Source of the DNA: Xanthomonas sp. GPE 39
GTDB taxonomy: Bacteria > Pseudomonadota > Gammaproteobacteria > Xanthomonadales > Xanthomonadaceae
NCBI RefSeq assembly: GCF_000963005.1
Contig: NZ_JZHZ01000007.1
Coordinates: 3,070,056-3,134,055 of the forward strand
Direction of reading: 5' to 3'
DNA length: 64,000 nucleotides
The notes beneath the pieces are model-generated. The model was given only the letters and a program-made list of their open reading frames with translations. It ran no database searches and was not told the DNA's origin. How positions within the stretch are numbered: the first letter of the stretch is position 1; every line of letters starts with the position of its first letter. Shown here one piece after another: positions 8,547 to 16,847 of the stretch. The translations under genes and the position numbers were made by a program.

Positions 8547-9545
8547 ATGCGCATCGGCCCCTACACCATCGACCCCAAGGTGATCCTGGCGCCGATGGCC
8601 GGAGTCACCGACAAGCCGTTCCGGCTATTGTGCAAACGCCTGGGGGCCGGTCTGGCGGTGTCGGAGATGACCCTCTCCGACCCGCGTTTCTGGCAGACCC
8701 GCAAATCGCTGCAACGCATGGACCACGCTGGCGAACCGGACCCGATCAGCGTGCAGATCGCCGGCACGCAACCGCAGCAATTGGCGGACGCGGCGCGCTA
8801 CAACGCCGACCATGGCGCGCAACTGATCGACATCAACATGGGCTGCCCGGCGAAGAAAGTGTGCAACGCCTGGGCCGGCTCGGCGCTGATGCGCGACGAA
8901 GCACTGGTAGCACGCATTCTCGACGCGGTGGTGAAAGCATCGCCCGTACCGGTGACGTTGAAGATCCGCACCGGCTGGGACAGCGACCACCGCAACGGAC
9001 CGACCATCGCCCGGATTGCCGAAGACTGCGGCATCGCCGCACTGGCCGTACACGGGCGTACCCGCGACCAGCACTACAGCGGCCAGGCCGAGTACGCGAC
9101 GATCGCGCAGATCAAGGCCATGCTGCGCATTCCGGTGATCGCCAACGGCGACATCGATTCACCGCACAAAGCCGCGCAGGTGCTGGCGGCCACCGGCGCC
9201 GATGCGGTGATGATCGGCCGTGCCGCGCAAGGCCGCCCCTGGATCTTCGGCGAGATCGCACATTACCTGGCCCACGGCGAAATGCGTCCAGCGCCATCGC
9301 TGACATTCGTGCGCGACACGTTGCTCGATCATTTGCACGCGCTGTACACGTTCTACGGTGAAGCGCAAGGCGTGCGCATCGCGCGCAAGCATCTGGGCTG
9401 GTACGCCAAAGACCGGCCGGAGAACGCCGCCTTCCGCGCCGTGGTCAACCGCGCAGAAAGCGCGCAAGCGCAATTGGCGCTGACCGCCGATTATTTCGAT
9501 GCGTTAATCGCCGGCATATCGCCAGCGCTCTCCAGCGCGGCTTGA
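8547..9545 (+). CDS. dusB: tRNA-dihydrouridine synthase B
   Basis: A 332-residue flavoenzyme of the Dus family that reduces uridine to dihydrouridine in tRNA using FMN and NADPH. Visible hallmarks are ILAPMAGVTDKPFR at the first strand, INMGCPAKKVCNAWAGSAL with the catalytic Cys100, VTLKIRTGWD, LAVHGRTRDQHYSG, and the phosphate-binding GADAVMIGRAAQGRPWIF. The PAKKV and RTRDQ variants are those of the DusB subfamily. The usual fis partner gene is not next to it. The ATG at 8547 is preceded by TACACT only six bases upstream and lacks a well-spaced ribosome-binding site, so a leaderless message is possible. Confidence 0.93.
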   Translation: MRIGPYTIDPKVILAPMAGVTDKPFRLLCKRLGAGLAVSEMTLSDPRFWQTRKSLQRMDHAGEPDPISVQIAGTQPQQLADAARYNADHGAQLIDINMGCPAKKVCNAWAGSALMRDEALVARILDAVVKASPVPVTLKIRTGWDSDHRNGPTIARIAEDCGIAALAVHGRTRDQHYSGQAEYATIAQIKAMLRIPVIANGDIDSPHKAAQVLAATGADAVMIGRAAQGRPWIFGEIAHYLAHGEMRPAPSLTFVRDTLLDHLHALYTFYGEAQGVRIARKHLGWYAKDRPENAAFRAVVNRAESAQAQLALTADYFDALIAGISPALSSAA

Positions 9546-9640
9546 ACAAAATGCACCGGGAACACCGCATCTGCGTGCCCACAGCGCGCACGGCAGCACG
9601 ACGCCGAGCACGAACGGACTCCACCACAACCGGCTTGGCG

Positions 9641-10444
9641 CTACGCCGCCTGCGACAGCAACAACGCGCGCGGTGGCAGGGTCTGCAATACCTGCCCGGT
9701 ATGTGAGAGCAATTGCAAACGGCCCTGATGGTCTTCGCTGAGCGCGGTGAGGCTCTCGACCCAGTCACCATCGTTGGCGTACACCAGCCCATCACGCTCG
9801 AACAAACCGGCGCGGTGCACATGACCACAGATCACACCATCCAGGCCACGGCGGCGCGCATCGTCCAGGCCCGCGCTGACAAAGCGCTCGATATAGCGCT
9901 CGGCGGCACTGCTCTGCCGCTTCAGATAATCGGCCAACGACCAGTAGCGCATGCCGAAGCGACGGCGCACGCGGTTAGTCAATTGGTTGCCGGTAAGAAT
10001 GCGGTAATACAGCCAATCGCCGAACTTTTCCTGCAAACCACCGAACTGGGTCATGGCATCGTAATCGTCGCCATGCACCACCAATAGCCTGCGTCCGTCG
10101 GCGGTCGCATGCACCGCACGGCGGCGGACCTGCATGGTCGGCAGCGCCAAACCGCAGAAGCGACGGATCGGACGGTCGTGATTGCCGGGTACGTAGATCA
10201 ATTCGGTGCCACTGCGCGCCAGCGCATGCAGCGCATCCACCACGCGCTGATGGCCCGCGCCCCAGACCGCACGCCGCTGCGCCATCCACCAAAAATCGAC
10301 GATATCGCCAACCAGATACACCTGATTGCAACGCAGGCCGCCGAGAAAATCGGCAAGCTCGCTGGCATGGCAGTGCGGCGCGCCGAGATGCACGTCGGAG
10401 ACGAACACCGCGCGCCGTGGTGACAGGCGACTGATCGTATTCAT
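9641..10444 (-). CDS. Calcineurin-like phosphoesterase, LpxH-like
   Basis: A 267-residue metallophosphoesterase. Metal-binding motifs appear in order: SDVHLGAPHC (Asp17, His19), VGDIVDFWW, VPGNHDRPIR, VVHGDDYDA and ICGHVHRAG. The set and spacing match the UDP-2,3-diacylglucosamine pyrophosphatase (LpxH/LpxH2) group, which releases UMP to give lipid X for lipid A. The longer form with the RRFGMRYWSLADYLK insert is common in proteins annotated as LpxH-like but not shown to act on lipid A. A canonical LpxH may exist elsewhere in the genome, so I leave the symbol blank. Convergent with dusB. Confidence 0.8.
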   Translation of the reverse strand: MNTISRLSPRRAVFVSDVHLGAPHCHASELADFLGGLRCNQVYLVGDIVDFWWMAQRRAVWGAGHQRVVDALHALARSGTELIYVPGNHDRPIRRFCGLALPTMQVRRRAVHATADGRRLLVVHGDDYDAMTQFGGLQEKFGDWLYYRILTGNQLTNRVRRRFGMRYWSLADYLKRQSSAAERYIERFVSAGLDDARRRGLDGVICGHVHRAGLFERDGLVYANDGDWVESLTALSEDHQGRLQLLSHTGQVLQTLPPRALLLSQAA

Positions 10445-10767
10445 GCGATTGCTCCTGCTTCACCGCGGGGACGCTCTCGGCAGGGCGCGCTACTTGCGGC
10501 GGCTGTGCACTGGAATCGCCTCTGCGGCTGCGTCCGGCCGCAGCCAAGATGGGCGAAGCATTTCTGAACACTGCGTTCCAATCGGAGCACAGCACGTCCC
10601 CATTGCTGACTTAGACATAGCTTGGACGCCGGCAACGACAACGTTCTTGCAATCCGGCTACGGCACGATGACGCCCCCACGCGCCCCACGAACGGTTAAC
10701 CCCGCACAACATCGAGCGCGACGCAATGCACGATTGCGCACGCAGGTGTATCATGAATGTCCATCTT
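10445..10767 (+). other. Intergenic region upstream of metK
   Basis: About 320 bases with no recognisable gene. I looked for a SAM-type riboswitch and saw none of the conserved cores. A TATCAT hexamer at 10749-10754 could be a -10 element for metK but no good -35 lies at the right distance. Confidence 0.4.
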
Positions 10768-10781
10768 TTCATCCGAATGCA
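10768..10781 (+). promoter_or_regulatory. Candidate methionine-regulon operator before metK
   Basis: TTCATCCGAATGCA, 14 bases upstream of the metK start, differs in two positions from the perfect palindrome TTCATCCGGATGAA found before metF at 30407-30420. Both copies are followed closely by GATATA. A shared operator for a SAM/SAH- or homocysteine-responsive regulator is inferred; the ArsR-type SahR or the LysR-type MetR are candidates. Confidence 0.5.
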
Positions 10782-10795
10782 AGGATATAGCCGCG

Positions 10796-12007
10796 ATGTC
10801 CAGCTATCTCTTCACCTCCGAGTCGGTCTCCGAAGGCCACCCGGACAAGATCGCCGACCAGATCTCCGATGCCGTGCTCGACGCGATCCTGACCCAGGAC
10901 AAGCGCGCGCGCGTGGCTTGCGAAACGTTGGTCAAGACCGGCGTGGCCATCGTCGCCGGCGAGATCACCACCAGCGCCTGGATCGATCTGGAAGCGGTCA
11001 CGCGTAAGGTGATCCTGGATATCGGCTACAACAGCTCGCAGGTCGGCTTCGACGGCGAGACCTGCGGCGTGCTCAACCTGATCGGCAAGCAGTCGCCGGA
11101 CATCAACCAGGGCGTGGACCGGAAGAAGCCGGAAGAACAAGGCGCTGGCGACCAGGGCCTGATGTTCGGCTACGCCACCCGCGAGACCGAGAGCTTCATG
11201 CCGGCCGCCATTCACCTCTCCCATCGTCTGGTCGAGCAACAGGCCAAGGTGCGCAAGAAGAAGAATTCGCCGCTGGCGTGGCTGCGCCCGGACGCCAAGA
11301 GTCAGGTGACCCTGCGCTATGAAAACGGCGTGGCGACGGCGATCGACGCGGTGGTGCTGTCCACCCAGCACGATCCGGAGATCAAGCAGAAACACCTGAT
11401 CGAAGCCGTGCGCGAGGAAATCCTCAAGCCCGTGCTGCCGGCCAAGTGGCTGCACAAGGACACCAAGTTCCACATCAACCCGACCGGCAAGTTCGTGATC
11501 GGCGGGCCGGTGGGCGACTGCGGCCTGACCGGACGCAAGATCATCGTCGACACCTACGGCGGCTGGGCGCGCCACGGCGGCGGTGCGTTCTCGGGCAAGG
11601 ATCCGTCCAAGGTCGACCGCTCGGCAGCCTATGCCGCGCGCTACGTGGCCAAGAACGTCGTGGCCGCTGGCCTGGCCGACCGCTGCGAAGTACAGGTGTC
11701 CTACGCCATCGGCGTGGCCGAGCCGACTTCGATCTCGGTCACCACATTCGGTACCGGCAAGATCGCCGACGACAAGATCGAAAAGCTGATCCGCAAGCAC
11801 TTCGATCTGCGTCCATTCGGCATCATCAGGATGCTCGACCTGATCCACCCGATGTATCAGCAGACCGCTTCCTACGGCCACTTCGGCCGCACCCCGAAAG
11901 CCTTCAGCTACACCGACGGCACCGGCGCACAGCACCATGCCACGGCGTTCTCGTGGGAGAAGACCGACCGCGCCGAGGCGCTGCGGGCGGACGCCAAGCT
12001 GAAGTAA
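10796..12007 (+). CDS. metK: S-adenosylmethionine synthetase
   Basis: A 403-residue enzyme making SAM from methionine and ATP. Signature motifs: [18 protein letters not shown] near the N-terminus, the ATP/metal-binding [32 protein letters not shown], and the P-loop-like [19 protein letters not shown]. Length is usual for the family with a short insert around [18 protein letters not shown], common in Xanthomonas. I chose the ATG at 10796, preceded by AAGGA at 10781-10785, over an in-frame ATG 39 bases upstream, because homologues begin [12 protein letters not shown] strong intrinsic terminator follows. ahcY and metF of the same cycle lie within 20 kb. Confidence 0.97.
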   Translation: MSSYLFTSESVSEGHPDKIADQISDAVLDAILTQDKRARVACETLVKTGVAIVAGEITTSAWIDLEAVTRKVILDIGYNSSQVGFDGETCGVLNLIGKQSPDINQGVDRKKPEEQGAGDQGLMFGYATRETESFMPAAIHLSHRLVEQQAKVRKKKNSPLAWLRPDAKSQVTLRYENGVATAIDAVVLSTQHDPEIKQKHLIEAVREEILKPVLPAKWLHKDTKFHINPTGKFVIGGPVGDCGLTGRKIIVDTYGGWARHGGGAFSGKDPSKVDRSAAYAARYVAKNVVAAGLADRCEVQVSYAIGVAEPTSISVTTFGTGKIADDKIEKLIRKHFDLRPFGIIRMLDLIHPMYQQTASYGHFGRTPKAFSYTDGTGAQHHATAFSWEKTDRAEALRADAKLK

Positions 12008-12033
12008 GCCGGCGACTCCACGTCTGCACGAAG

Positions 12034-12060
12034 AACGGGCCGCAATGCGGCCCGTTTTTT
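12034..12060 (+). terminator. Intrinsic terminator after metK
   Basis: AACGGGCCGC and GCGGCCCGTT form a perfect 10-bp stem around AAT, followed by further Ts. It lies 27 bases after the metK stop. Confidence 0.92.
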
Positions 12061-12144
12061 ATTTCCTGCATTCGGTAAACCAAACGCGTCGCACAAACGC
12101 ATCGCACAGATGAAGCGTGTGGCGGCGCATGCGCTCGCCTCGGC

Positions 12145-13389
12145 TCAACCGCGGCGCTGTAGCGCTTGCTTCAACAGTGCCTGGAACTGCGGCAATGGGC
12201 ACAGGCCAGTCGCGGGATCGCTGCAACCGGGCACCTGCAAGGTCTGCAACAACGGCGGTGCACGCAAGCTCAGCGGAGTCAATGCACGCAGTTGGTCCAG
12301 CGACTGCGCCTGGTAACGCACACGCACGTAATGCTGACCGCTGCGCAGGTCGCGCAGTTGCTCCAACACCAACGCTCCACCTGGCGGCGCATCGTCGCGA
12401 CCATAGCCGGGCAGGTGGAAATGCAGATCGAGCAAGCCGCTGAGCGCGGCGATATGCGTATCGCTGGCGACCAGCACACTCACCCGTGGCGCGTCAGCCA
12501 CACCCAGCGTATCCAGCACGCGGCGCGCCAGGGGTGCGCCAGCGCGCGCGGCCATGTACTGCGGACGCGCATAGATCTCGAACAACAACGCGTGCAACCG
12601 CGACACCATGCCCAGACGCTCAAGCGTGGCGCGGCCCCAGCCGACCTGATCCAGCGGCAAGCCCTCGGTGTATTGCAGGATGAACACCTCGGCGGTGCCC
12701 GAGGTCAGGTCCAACGGTCCGTGCAAGGCAAGGCTGCGGCCGTTGCCACCCGGCGTCAGCGACGACGGCATGTGGACAAAGTCGCACGCCTGCGTGCAGC
12801 CGAGAATCTGCTGCATGGTTTGCAGCTCTTTCGCATACGGTGCCAACAGCGCAGCCGGACCACCGGTCTGGCGCTGGATCGACGCCACCGCGGCGGTAGC
12901 GTCGAAGTCCACCGCACCGGCCTCGACCGGACGGAACAGCGGATCGTCACTGCCCTCGGCTTGGTGCCCCACCTGCAACTTGCACCCTGGTGCCAACGCC
13001 TCGGCCAGAATCTGCGCGCTGGCAATCGTGCGTTGATCGGTATTGGCGTAGACGCTGACCGTAGACTGCGCCGGGCAGCCATGAGCGGGCAGAACAGCAT
13101 CGCGCAATAACCATTGCCGGGTGTAGTCGCCGCTGAGTTTCACTGCCGCACGCCCATGCGCACTGAGCAGACTCGGCGGTGTCGTCCACACCGGCCATGG
13201 CTGCGGCGCCAACGTGGCGGCGGCCGCCTCGCCGGGCAGTGGTGCGCGCACGCCGTGGCGAAACAGCATCCACACCTGCTCCACCTGCAACTTAGGCGCA
13301 GGCGCCACCTTCACAGCAGGCCGCGCCTGCGCGGCCAACGTCGCCGCAATCAAGACGCTCCACACCATCCAGCGCATGCTTGTGTTCAT
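12145..13389 (-). CDS. Histidine-type acid phosphatase (AppA/phytase-like), exported
   Basis: A 414-residue secreted protein of histidine phosphatase clade 2. A signal peptide (about residues 1-22, ending AAQA) precedes the active-site motif RHGVRAP, with nucleophile His45. The second catalytic motif, normally HD followed by T, reads SDTHIAALSGLL here: the Asp proton donor is kept but the preceding His is Ser. Family members are periplasmic phytases, glucose-1-phosphatases or acid phosphatases. The start at 13389 (MNTSMRW) has GGAAA upstream; an ATG two codons earlier is also possible. It follows a TonB-dependent receptor on the same strand after about 330 bases, a pairing that suggests uptake of an organic phosphate such as phytate. 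Confidence 0.85.
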   Translation of the reverse strand: MNTSMRWMVWSVLIAATLAAQARPAVKVAPAPKLQVEQVWMLFRHGVRAPLPGEAAAATLAPQPWPVWTTPPSLLSAHGRAAVKLSGDYTRQWLLRDAVLPAHGCPAQSTVSVYANTDQRTIASAQILAEALAPGCKLQVGHQAEGSDDPLFRPVEAGAVDFDATAAVASIQRQTGGPAALLAPYAKELQTMQQILGCTQACDFVHMPSSLTPGGNGRSLALHGPLDLTSGTAEVFILQYTEGLPLDQVGWGRATLERLGMVSRLHALLFEIYARPQYMAARAGAPLARRVLDTLGVADAPRVSVLVASDTHIAALSGLLDLHFHLPGYGRDDAPPGGALVLEQLRDLRSGQHYVRVRYQAQSLDQLRALTPLSLRAPPLLQTLQVPGCSDPATGLCPLPQFQALLKQALQRRG

Positions 13390-13722
13390 CGTCATTTCCA
13401 AAAACAAAAAAAGAGCCGTTCACGGCGGGTCAACGCGACCGCAAGCGGTGATCCGGTCGCAACGCGATCCTGCCGCGATAACAAACCAATCGCTACAGCC
13501 ACCATCGCACCTGCGCGGTGGATGGCAGCCGAGCATGATGATGCGATCCGAGCCGTTGCAATCAGTCCAAGCGCAACGTCCGCATCGGTGCGGTGAACGT
13601 GCGTACCGAACTCGGCACGCACGCCACCATCAGCCGTCACACGACACAGCAACGCCACCCTCCCCAGCGCGACCTTGGGCCGCGCTGGAGGTGATGCTGT
13701 CCTGCATCCGCGAGCCGACTGC
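13390..13722 (-). other. Gap between the receptor and the phosphatase gene
   Basis: About 330 bases with no recognisable gene. No clear intrinsic terminator follows the receptor, so read-through into the phosphatase gene is possible, though a separate promoter could fit in the AT-richer last 60 bases. Confidence 0.4.
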
Positions 13723-16506
13723 TCAGAACGTGTACTTCACGGTCAGCAACGTGGTGCGTCCGGCATCGACGATGTCGGAGATCGCGGTGCTGTTGTGCCC
13801 CACGTGCGCCCAGTAGCTCAGGCGATTGGTCAGGTTAGCCACCGACAGGTCGGCGCGCAGGTGTTCGTTGACCATGTAGCCCACATGCAGGTCGACGCGG
13901 GTGATCGGCTTGACCCACAGATCGTCCCAGCTCGCGCCACGGTTGAAGTAGTCGTACACCGACACGTACTCGCCGGAGTAGTGGTAGGCCAAGTTCACCG
14001 ACAGCGGACCCTTCTCGTAGAACAGTTCGGCGTTGGCCATCAGGTTCGGCGCGTTCTGGATCCGCTCGTCGCGGAAGCCGTCCATGCCCAGATCGACGCG
14101 GGTGGTCTGACGGGTGACGTTGGCACCGATGCCGAAACCATCCAGCGGTGCCGGCATGCCCTGCAACGTCTGCCGCACCGCCGCCTCAATGCCGAGCACC
14201 TTGCCGTCGCCACCATTCTGCGGACGCACGTAGCGCACCCCTGCAGCGTCAGTGGTGGTGCCTGCATTGGCCGCGTTCGAACCGTTCTCGTAGATGTAGT
14301 CGGTCAGGTGCTTGTAGTAACCGGCCAACATCGCGTGACCGCCATGGCCGTTGTCCCACTCGCCGGACAGATCGACATTGACCGCCTTGATCGGCTTGAG
14401 ATCAGGATTGCCCTCGGTGATCACCGTGGTGCCGTCGCTGGACACATCGTAGCTCGCGCCGCCGCCGAGCTGCACGAACGCCGGCCGCGTGTAGCTGGTC
14501 CACACCGAAGCGCGATACACCGCATTGCCGTCACCCGGACGGTAGTTCAAGAACACGCTGGGCAACGGCATGTTGTAGGTGGTGCGGTTGTTGCTGAAGA
14601 AGCCAGGCAACTCGTTACCTTGACTGTCCTGCGGCATGGTCCAGAAGGTGTTGCGGATGCGGGTCTGCTCGAAACGCACGCCCGGAATCACTTCCAGGTC
14701 GCCGGTCTTAAACGTCGCCATCGCATACGCTGCGGCCACCGCTTCGGTGCCGCGCATGGTCGCGCAGTTCTGGTTGTTGATCGCCAGGCTGCCGCAAGTG
14801 TCGAAGCTGGCCGGGGTCAGGTGCTGGGCGATCATCGCCTTCAATCCAGCGTTGCTGAGCTTGACTGTCGGCAGGTCGTACTTGCCCGGATACACCGCAT
14901 CGTATTGACCGACCACCAGCCCGGTATCGCGCAGCAACGTGCCATCGGTGAACTTGGCGTTGGTCCAGTCGCGCGAGGTGAATTCGCGCGAACTATCGAT
15001 GTACTTCACCCCGAACTGGATATTGTTCAACGCACCGCCATCGACGTCGTAGCGCACGTCGAACTTGGCCCCGCCCTTGTGCTGACCGCTGTAGGACTTG
15101 CTCAACTGACCGTAACGGCGCGCGTACAAGCTGCCGATGTCGCTGGCCTGGGCCTGGATTGCCGGAGTCAGCAGCGGCCGTGGGAAGCCTTCGCCGTCAT
15201 AGCCGGAAAAACTATTAGCGCCGTAAGGGAACTGCGTGGAGGTGTACTGGTCCACACGCGCGGAGATTTCGACGTGGTCCGGACGATCGTTATCGCCATA
15301 GCCGTAGAACAGATTCGGCGACAGCGTCCATTGCCCCAACTGCTTGTCGGCGCCGAACTGGAAGGTGGCCAGGTCCGCCACTTCCGGGTTGGTTTCGTAC
15401 CAATAGCGCACCGCCACGCGGTTGATCTGCGGCTGGTACACGCCAGTGGAGCCGATCTGGGTCAGGCTGACGTTGGCCGGAACCATCTGGGTGTAGCCGG
15501 TGTTCTGCTCGGTCTTGGCGTAGGCATAGGTGGTGCGTGCATATAGCTGCAAGCTCGGATCGACATGCCAGTCGAAGGAGACGTTGCCACCATAGCGCTT
15601 GGTGTCGCCGGCGGAGTAGCCGATGTTGGCGCCGGTAGCCATCAGCAGGTCTTGCGGGTTGTAACCCGGCGCTGGGCTGCCATTGGCGGTAGTGCGGGAG
15701 AAATACTTGCCTCTCCAGTCGCCACGCGCAGCGGCAGCGTTGGCCACTTCGCTGTTCACGTAATTGCGCTCGTCGTAGTAGGCACTGGCATACACGCCGA
15801 ACTGGTGATCGGCACCGAACTTGGCGTGGAATTCGCCAGCCGCGCCCTTGCCCAGACCGCTCTCGTCGTAGTCACGCGCACGGCTTTCCACGCGCCCGGT
15901 GGCGGTGACGCTGCCGCCGATCGCGTCGCTGTAGTCGAAGCCGCTGGGAGTGCGGTAATCGATGGTGCCACCGATCGCATCGCCGTCCATCGCGGCGGTG
16001 GAGGTCTTGTTCAACACGATGGTCTGCAAACCCGACGGCGGCAGCAGGCTCAACTGCACGCTGCGGCTATACGGCATGCCCTGGGCGACGTTGACGCCGT
16101 TGATCAGGTTGACGTTGTACTCGGCATTGAGGCCGCGCACCGAGGCGAACATGCCCTCGCCGCGCGCGGCGCCGTCCACGCCGCCGAAATACGACTGCCC
16201 GGTATTGACCACGTTGACGCCCGGCAACAGGCCCAGCGCCTCGGCAATGTTGTGGACGGCGGTGTACTTGAGGTCTTCGGCCGAGAGCACGTTGGCGGTG
16301 TTGGTCGCCGCCATCTGCATGTCCGCGGCGTTATAGCGGGTCACCGCGACGGTAATCTTGTCCAGGGTCGTTGCACTGGCATTGGGGGCAGCGGCCTGCG
16401 TCTGCTGCGCGTCCTGCGCTTGCGCCAATGCCATCGGCGCGACGCCAATCAACACGGCGGCGATCGCCACAGACAGGCGTTTTTGAAGGTGAATCGAGTG
16501 GGACAT
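13723..16506 (-). CDS. TonB-dependent outer-membrane receptor (Xanthomonas/Caulobacter type)
   Basis: A 927-residue outer-membrane protein. A signal peptide (about 1-28, ending MALAQA) is followed by a linker, the TonB-box-like DKITVAVTR, a plug domain (LPGVNVVNTGQSYFGGVDG, MFASVRGLNAEYNVNLINGV, LQTIVLNKTSTAAMDGDAIG) and a beta barrel ending VKYTF with a C-terminal Phe. The plug motifs match the TonB receptor family expanded in Xanthomonas and Caulobacter, often tied to carbohydrates or phosphorylated organics. The start at 16506 (MSHSIHLQKRL) puts a normal signal peptide at the N-terminus; an upstream in-frame start adds an unlikely leader. Its downstream neighbour is a phytase-like phosphatase, hinting at an inositol-phosphate-type ligand. 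Confidence 0.93.
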   Translation of the reverse strand: MSHSIHLQKRLSVAIAAVLIGVAPMALAQAQDAQQTQAAAPNASATTLDKITVAVTRYNAADMQMAATNTANVLSAEDLKYTAVHNIAEALGLLPGVNVVNTGQSYFGGVDGAARGEGMFASVRGLNAEYNVNLINGVNVAQGMPYSRSVQLSLLPPSGLQTIVLNKTSTAAMDGDAIGGTIDYRTPSGFDYSDAIGGSVTATGRVESRARDYDESGLGKGAAGEFHAKFGADHQFGVYASAYYDERNYVNSEVANAAAARGDWRGKYFSRTTANGSPAPGYNPQDLLMATGANIGYSAGDTKRYGGNVSFDWHVDPSLQLYARTTYAYAKTEQNTGYTQMVPANVSLTQIGSTGVYQPQINRVAVRYWYETNPEVADLATFQFGADKQLGQWTLSPNLFYGYGDNDRPDHVEISARVDQYTSTQFPYGANSFSGYDGEGFPRPLLTPAIQAQASDIGSLYARRYGQLSKSYSGQHKGGAKFDVRYDVDGGALNNIQFGVKYIDSSREFTSRDWTNAKFTDGTLLRDTGLVVGQYDAVYPGKYDLPTVKLSNAGLKAMIAQHLTPASFDTCGSLAINNQNCATMRGTEAVAAAYAMATFKTGDLEVIPGVRFEQTRIRNTFWTMPQDSQGNELPGFFSNNRTTYNMPLPSVFLNYRPGDGNAVYRASVWTSYTRPAFVQLGGGASYDVSSDGTTVITEGNPDLKPIKAVNVDLSGEWDNGHGGHAMLAGYYKHLTDYIYENGSNAANAGTTTDAAGVRYVRPQNGGDGKVLGIEAAVRQTLQGMPAPLDGFGIGANVTRQTTRVDLGMDGFRDERIQNAPNLMANAELFYEKGPLSVNLAYHYSGEYVSVYDYFNRGASWDDLWVKPITRVDLHVGYMVNEHLRADLSVANLTNRLSYWAHVGHNSTAISDIVDAGRTTLLTVKYTF

Positions 16507-16847
16507 GAAGAATACCGGACATAGGCCAGACCAGCGGAAGTCGTCCGCAGACCGAGCATGGAAGGAAGAGGCACCGCGACCTTGGTAGCGGCGGCGCGCA
16601 TTCTTCGCTGGAAGCACTACGTCTTCGTGACAACGCTATAATTCCGTTAAAAATGCAGATTTACGCACTAAGTTCGCTTAAAATTGCACACAAGTCCACG
16701 AATGTAGACGAAAACCGCGCTGTACATCACCCTGTCTCGCACAGCCGTTTGGTACGGACAACCTGCCGATGACAGCGACGTCGTGGAGCAGTGAGCGGCC
16801 GTCCGCCGCCCACCCGGACGGCGACGCGACACGCCCGCGCGCGAAGC
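16507..16847. other. Intergenic region between ppc and the TonB receptor
   Basis: About 340 bases. The part at 16630-16700 is AT-rich (TATAATTCCGTTAAAAATGC and nearby) against GC-rich flanks and probably holds the receptor promoter. No gene or clear terminator is visible. Confidence 0.4.

Noticed and set aside
10445-10795. Possible SAM riboswitch ahead of metK
   Set aside because: None of the conserved SAM-I, SAM-II or SAM-IV cores is visible; a protein operator explains the only conserved-looking element.
13675-15546. A 623-codon open frame on the plus strand opposite the TonB-dependent receptor
   Set aside because: It lies fully antisense to a clear receptor gene; the product is His/Arg/Val-rich, low-complexity and typical of mirror frames in GC-rich DNA.
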